A DNA stretch of 19,398 nt from Balneolales bacterium (GTDB taxonomy: Bacteria; Bacteroidota; Rhodothermia; Balneolales; HLUCCA01): the NCBI GenBank assembly GCA_022565415.1, contig JAIUMT010000022.1, positions 1 to 19,398 on the forward strand, in the 5' to 3' direction. Shown here in pieces: positions 16,111 through 19,398 of this stretch. The position numbers and the translations under genes are program-made. The notes below the pieces were generated by a model. The model was not told the origin of the DNA, searched no databases, and worked only from the letters and a program-made list of their open reading frames with translations. Positions within the stretch are counted from its first letter, which is position 1. Every line of letters starts with the position of its first letter.

Positions 16111-17526
16111 ATGGAACTACTACACGATATTAATCTTTACCTGCCGGGTACAATCATTGCAATTGCCGGCTTAGTGGTTATGATGTTATCGGCTTTCAAT
16201 GCCGACCACAAAACTGTTTACTGGACGTCCATTCTCTTCACCGCAGTTGCGCTAGTACGTTCGTTTGCTGATTTATTTGTCACCCAGACGGAAGTGTTCC
16301 ACAACATGGCAGCCGTCGGTGGAATTGCCTCATTCGGGACGTTCATCATCCTTACAGGAACATTGTTTACCCTTCTTTTGTGCTACGACTACTTTGAGAA
16401 AGTAGGTAATTATCATTCTGAGGTATATGCAATTATCTTATTTGCTACAGTAGGGATGGTTGTTTTGGCAACAGCTACGAACCTGGTAACTGTATTTCTC
16501 GGACTCGAAACCATGTCCATAGCGCTTTATGTATTGGCCGGAGTTGTGAAGTCAGACAAGCGCGGTATCGAAGCTGCCCTCAAATATTTCCTACTTGGAG
16601 CGTTCTCAACGGGATTTTTCCTATATGGAATTGCATTGCTTTACGGCGCGGCGGGATCAACGTCACTAGCCGACATCGGCGCGGTAACAGAAAAGGGTCT
16701 GATTTACTGGGCAGGTGTTTCGTTGCTTTTAACAGGATTCTTCTTCAAAGTTTCAGCGGTACCGTTCCACATGTGGACACCGGATGTGTATCAAGGATCA
16801 GCCACACCGATTACCGGTTACATGGCAACAGCGGCCAAATCAGCCGGATTTATCTCCCTTATTTTGATTTTAAGTCGTGCTTTAGACACAAGTGTGGAGC
16901 AGTGGAGTGAAGTATTCAAAGTAATCGCCGTTCTCACGATGGTATTTGGAAACATCATTGCGCTTGTACAAACAAATGTTAAGCGGATGTTGGCCTACTC
17001 AAGTATTGCTCACGCCGGATACATCTTAGTCGGCTTAGCCGCAGGAACTCCTGAAGGATACACGGCAGTTCAGTTCTACTTATTTGCATACACGTTAATG
17101 AACATCGGTGCATTTGGTGTAATTGCGTACTACGAGCGATACAAAGGAGCTGACTTAACCGAACTAGACAACTATGCCGGACTCGGATTCGAAAAACCGC
17201 TCATGGCCGTAGTATTATCTATATTCCTTTTCTCATTAGCTGGAATTCCGCCATTGCTCGGATTTGCCGGTAAATATCTGGTATTTGCAGCTGCGGTTCA
17301 GGCTGATATGATACTTTTAGCTGTGATTGGGGTACTAACAAGTGCAGCTGCTGCATTTTATTACCTCAGAGTGATGGTTTATTTATTCATGAAACCGGCA
17401 GTTAAAGATATCAAGCTGGCACCTGTCGGGGGAATTTACACCTCGGTAATCGTGATACTGGCATTATTGACAGTGGTACTTGGTGTAATGCCCTGGACGA
17501 TAGCCGATATTCTCGCAACGTTCTAG
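16111..17526 (+). CDS. nuoN: NADH-quinone oxidoreductase subunit N
   Basis: 471 aa, third antiporter-like subunit, near the quinone end of the membrane arm. Glu133 in FLGLETMSIALYVLAG and the lysine of FFKVSAVPFHMWTPDVYQG are the channel residues. VQTNVKRMLAYSSIAHAGYIL is the conserved helix 11 region. The length is normal. Its first residues, MELLHDINLYLPG, closely echo those of NuoM (MELLLNITIYLPI). It is the last gene of the block, and a terminator follows 20 bp later. Confidence 0.96.
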   Translation: MELLHDINLYLPGTIIAIAGLVVMMLSAFNADHKTVYWTSILFTAVALVRSFADLFVTQTEVFHNMAAVGGIASFGTFIILTGTLFTLLLCYDYFEKVGNYHSEVYAIILFATVGMVVLATATNLVTVFLGLETMSIALYVLAGVVKSDKRGIEAALKYFLLGAFSTGFFLYGIALLYGAAGSTSLADIGAVTEKGLIYWAGVSLLLTGFFFKVSAVPFHMWTPDVYQGSATPITGYMATAAKSAGFISLILILSRALDTSVEQWSEVFKVIAVLTMVFGNIIALVQTNVKRMLAYSSIAHAGYILVGLAAGTPEGYTAVQFYLFAYTLMNIGAFGVIAYYERYKGADLTELDNYAGLGFEKPLMAVVLSIFLFSLAGIPPLLGFAGKYLVFAAAVQADMILLAVIGVLTSAAAAFYYLRVMVYLFMKPAVKDIKLAPVGGIYTSVIVILALLTVVLGVMPWTIADILATF

Positions 17527-17545
17527 CACACAGTTTGCTTAGCTC

Positions 17546-17578
17546 AAAGCCCGTCACTTCGTTGTGTCGGGCTTTTTT
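17546..17578 (+). terminator. Terminator after nuoN
   Basis: AAAGCCCG (17546-17553) pairs with CGGGCTTT (17568-17575), with an inner CAC/GTG stem after one mismatch, and six T residues from 17573. It ends the nuoJ-N transcript. Confidence 0.88.
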
Positions 17579-17580
17579 GC

Positions 17581-17611
17581 TTTTAAAGTGTTTGCTTTAT
17601 GCGTATCTTTC
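17581..17611 (+). promoter_or_regulatory. Putative rpsF operon promoter
   Basis: TATCTTTC (17604-17611) matches the -7 form seen before rpsT and nuoJ. The -33 position at the same spacing reads TTT (17581-17583) rather than TTG, so the match is partial. The terminator just upstream implies that a promoter must lie here. Confidence 0.42.
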
Positions 17612-17617
17612 GCCACC

Positions 17618-17667
17618 CTGTTGATGGAACTACCATCGACTGTTAATCCATAACATCCGTAGGAGCT
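17618..17667 (+). promoter_or_regulatory. rpsF leader with hairpin (candidate S6:S18 autoregulatory site)
   Basis: GTTGATGG (17620-17627) and CCATCGAC (17633-17640) form an 8-bp stem (one G-T pair) with loop AACTA. A CCG (17657-17659) lies just before AGGAG. Many bacteria carry an S6:S18-binding hairpin with a CCG element in the rpsF leader. I see the ingredients but cannot confirm the fold, so this is inference. Confidence 0.33.
17661..17665 (+). promoter_or_regulatory. AGGAG Shine-Dalgarno-like sequence before rpsF
   Basis: AGGAG ends only 2 nt before the ATG (17668), much closer than the usual 5-9 nt. No alternative start lies just downstream. Other genes in the window, except rplI, lack such a sequence. 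Confidence 0.5.
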
Positions 17668-18039
17668 ATGAAAAAGAATTATTACGAATTAACGTATATC
17701 GTTAATGCTGTTCTAGACGAAGATCAGATCAAGGCAACAGTTGCCAAATTTACTGATTTGTTAACTGCAAACGGTGCAGAAATCGATGAAGTGAACGAGT
17801 GGGGCATACAAAGCCTCGAGTACGAAATCGATAAAAAAGGCACTGGGTACTATGTAAACGCATATTTCACAGCTTCAGGTGAAATCATCTCTAAGATTGA
17901 GCGTGCAATGCAAATTGACGACAATGTTATGCGTTACCTGCACATCAAGTACGACAACAAAATGCTTCAGTTCCGTGAGCTTCAGAAGAAAGGTGAAACA
18001 CCTGCACTTCGCGAGCGCACCGAAGAAGACAAGCAGTAA
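17668..18039 (+). CDS. rpsF: Small-subunit ribosomal protein bS6
   Basis: 123 aa. bS6 binds 16S rRNA with bS18 on the 30S platform. The start MKKNYYELTYIVNAVLDEDQI, NEWGIQSLEYEIDKKGTGYY and NVMRYLHIKY follow the family's beta-alpha-beta pattern. The C-terminal tail after about residue 100 (KKGETPALRERTEEDKQ) is charged and unstructured, as in many bS6 proteins. It is first in the operon; rpsR follows 36 bp later. Confidence 0.96.
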   Translation: MKKNYYELTYIVNAVLDEDQIKATVAKFTDLLTANGAEIDEVNEWGIQSLEYEIDKKGTGYYVNAYFTASGEIISKIERAMQIDDNVMRYLHIKYDNKMLQFRELQKKGETPALRERTEEDKQ

Positions 18040-18075
18040 TCAGGTTGCCCCTAATCAAATTTTAAGAACAGTATT

Positions 18076-18327
18076 ATGTTAAAGAATCCACAACACCCCA
18101 AAAAAGGTAAAATCCGCGATAAAGAGTGTCTCTTTACAAAATCAGGATTTACATACATCGACTACAAAAACGTCGAAGTACTAAAGAAATTTATTAACGA
18201 CCAAGGTAAGATCCTTCCACGTCGTGTAACCGGAACCAGTGCGAAATTTCAGCGTCAATTGGCAACAGCAGTAAAACGCGCCCGCCACCTGGCCCTGCTT
18301 CCATTCGTCGCAGAAAACTACAGATAA
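18076..18327 (+). CDS. rpsR: Small-subunit ribosomal protein bS18
   Basis: 83 aa. It forms the bS6:bS18 pair on the platform close to the 3' end of 16S rRNA. The core FTYIDYKNVEVLKKFINDQGKILPRRVTGTSAKFQRQLATAVKRARHLALLPF pattern is textbook bS18. Here it directly follows rpsF; in many bacteria ssb sits between them, but the 36-bp gap leaves no room. No Shine-Dalgarno sequence before the ATG. Confidence 0.97.
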   Translation: MLKNPQHPKKGKIRDKECLFTKSGFTYIDYKNVEVLKKFINDQGKILPRRVTGTSAKFQRQLATAVKRARHLALLPFVAENYR

Positions 18328-18329
18328 TT

Positions 18330-18334
18330 AGGAG
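18330..18334 (+). promoter_or_regulatory. AGGAG ribosome-binding site of rplI
   Basis: AGGAG with 9 nt to the ATG at 18344, in the 16-bp gap after rpsR. It is the only well-placed Shine-Dalgarno sequence in the window. Confidence 0.7.
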
Positions 18335-18343
18335 AAGCGAACT

Positions 18344-18790
18344 ATGAAATTAGTACTTAAGCAAGATGTTGAAAATCTTGGCGAAGCCGGCGAAATCGTA
18401 ACAGTTAAAGCTGGTTACGGACGTAATTTCTTGATTCCATCCGGAAAAGCTATTATGGCAACACCTGGATCTATCAAGTCAGCCGAAGAAGAAACCCGTC
18501 AGGCTTCTAAAAAACGTGAAGGACTCCTCAAAGCAGCGCAAGATCTCGCAACGAAGCTTTCTTCCGTTTCTGTAACAATTAGCGTTACTGCTGGCGAAGA
18601 CGGAAAAATCTTCGGAACAGTTACCTCACAACAAGTTACTGATGCCATCAACGAGAAAGGTTTCGAAGTTGATCGTAAGAAAGTTACTGTTGAAGATGTT
18701 AAATCACTCGGCGAATACACCGCCACCGTACAAATTCAAGGCGATATCAAAGCCGACGTTAAAGTATGGGTTGTGAAAGCTGAGAAGTAA
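18344..18790 (+). CDS. rplI: Large-subunit ribosomal protein bL9
   Basis: 148 aa, two-domain 23S rRNA-binding protein. The N-terminal domain has the signature LGEAGEIVTVKAGYGRNFLIPSGKA (16-40). A long connecting helix (about 45-75) leads to the C-terminal domain with GEDGKIFGTVTSQQVTDAI and VKVWVV. Full normal length. It is the last gene of the rpsF operon. Confidence 0.97.
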   Translation: MKLVLKQDVENLGEAGEIVTVKAGYGRNFLIPSGKAIMATPGSIKSAEEETRQASKKREGLLKAAQDLATKLSSVSVTISVTAGEDGKIFGTVTSQQVTDAINEKGFEVDRKKVTVEDVKSLGEYTATVQIQGDIKADVKVWVVKAEK

Positions 18791-18813
18791 TCCGGCTTTT
18801 TTGATTACATTTG

Positions 18814-18846
18814 AAGGAGGGCGAAGCAATTCGTCCTCCTTTTTTT
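18814..18846 (+). terminator. Terminator after the rpsF-rpsR-rplI operon
   Basis: GGAGGGCGAA (18816-18825), loop GCAA, TTCGTCCTCC (18830-18839): ten pairs with one G-T, then a run of seven T. Two more A-T pairs extend the base (18814-18815). Confidence 0.93.
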
Positions 18847-18918
18847 GTTTATAAGCTTTTTTTGATGCAGACGCAGAATCATGGTGTTTATACTTCAATT
18901 CGAGATGCTTATCCAGGT

Positions 18919-19398
18919 ATGATTAACCCATGCCTTAGTGTACGAGTGTATATCATCCTGTCGATTCTGATCTTCGCCCCATTCGTCGCATTCGCACAGT
19001 TTCCAGAAAAAACACAATCATTCGCTGTCAGTCCCGCCGACTCAACAATTCAACTCGACCTGCTAACCCTCTCGCACTCGATTCAAGTAACGCACGCAGA
19101 CTCTACCTTTTCTAGCGAACACTGGCATTTCAACAGAAATACGGGTCAACTCGTGATTCAATGGCCACGCTTCTGGACCTCATTGCCTACCGAGTTAACC
19201 ATAACCTGGCAATATCAGCCCTTATCGTTACAGCGCACCTACTCGCTAAGAGAACCCGTTCAGTTTCAGCTCGATGATGCCGAAGACGCCCCAGAACAGA
19301 CACAATTCCGTAGAACCACCCAGTCTGATCTTCTCGGAACAGGATCGTTGCAAAGCAGTGGAAGCATCACACGAGGGGTAATAGTAGGATCAAACCGG
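18919..19398 (+). CDS. Secreted, probably outer-membrane-associated protein, N-terminal part (runs off the right edge)
   Basis: 160 codons are visible. From the ATG at 18919 the protein starts with a signal peptide: polar start with Arg9, hydrophobic VYIILSILIFAPFVAFA, and a signal peptidase I site AFA-Q after residue 26. An in-frame ATG at 18865 would add 18 polar residues before it and is less likely. The mature part is rich in Thr/Ser/Gln and beta-strand-like. It ends TQSDLLGTGSLQSSGSITRG, VIVGSNR. From memory this LxSSGSITRGxxxGxNR signature marks a family of very large FCB-group surface proteins (about 1000 residues or more, predicted beta-rich, function unknown). The family match is recall, not a search. 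It begins after the rplI terminator, so it is an independent unit. Confidence 0.65.
   Translation, partial: MINPCLSVRVYIILSILIFAPFVAFAQFPEKTQSFAVSPADSTIQLDLLTLSHSIQVTHADSTFSSEHWHFNRNTGQLVIQWPRFWTSLPTELTITWQYQPLSLQRTYSLREPVQFQLDDAEDAPEQTQFRRTTQSDLLGTGSLQSSGSITRGVIVGSNR

Noticed and set aside
18865..18918. Earlier ATG for the right-edge secreted protein
   Set aside because: It puts 18 polar residues before the signal peptide and begins only 19 bp after the rplI terminator, leaving little room for a promoter.
1..19398. CRISPR arrays, tRNA genes, insertion sequences, toxin-antitoxin or defence modules
   Set aside because: No regularly spaced repeats, cloverleaf candidates, transposase motifs or defence domains were seen; the gene content is core metabolism and translation.

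Overview
This window looks like core chromosome from a member of the Bacteroidota/Rhodothermota/Balneolota side of the FCB group. Three things suggest this. Putative promoters have the form TTG-N19/20-TAnnTTTC (or TACTTTG), close to the Bacteroidota -33/-7 type. Almost no gene has a Shine-Dalgarno sequence. The right-edge gene has the GSITRG...GSNR signature that I associate with large FCB surface proteins. GC content is moderate. I see no tRNA, rRNA, insertion sequence, phage gene or CRISPR array.

Left block, minus strand (1-4929): rpsT, gpmI and clpC run leftward, followed by the first 103 codons of a family 4-type glycosyltransferase that leaves the window. The glycosyltransferase starts at a GTG just beyond the clpC terminator. 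rpsT and gpmI are 12 bp apart and probably share a transcript. gpmI has its own terminator before clpC. Both rpsT and clpC have a perfect inverted repeat over the predicted start-site region.

Middle block, plus strand (5025-9062): cmk, then rpsA (six S1 domains with acidic and basic tails), then nadA. nadA lies between two strong hairpin terminators whose stems share the same outer arms. A small basic protein of unknown function (9096-9353) and an orphan MoxR ATPase (9605-10606) lie on the minus strand, separated by 251 bp of AT-rich non-coding DNA.

Right block, plus strand (10691-19398): uppP (undecaprenyl-diphosphate phosphatase), then nuoJKLMN, the membrane-arm half of respiratory complex I without nuoA-I, then a terminator. 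The ribosomal operon rpsF-rpsR-rplI follows, without ssb, and then a strong terminator. A secreted, probably outer-membrane-associated protein starts at 18919 and runs off the right edge.

Most of the window is housekeeping: translation, nucleotide and NAD synthesis, glycolysis, cell-wall lipid recycling, respiration and proteolysis. I found no new multi-gene system. The best leads are regulatory. Only the rpsF-rpsR-rplI operon carries AGGAG Shine-Dalgarno sequences, and it encodes proteins bS6 and bS18, which in Bacteroidota help hide the anti-Shine-Dalgarno tail of 16S rRNA. The other leads are the palindromes at the rpsT and clpC promoters and a recurring promoter form.
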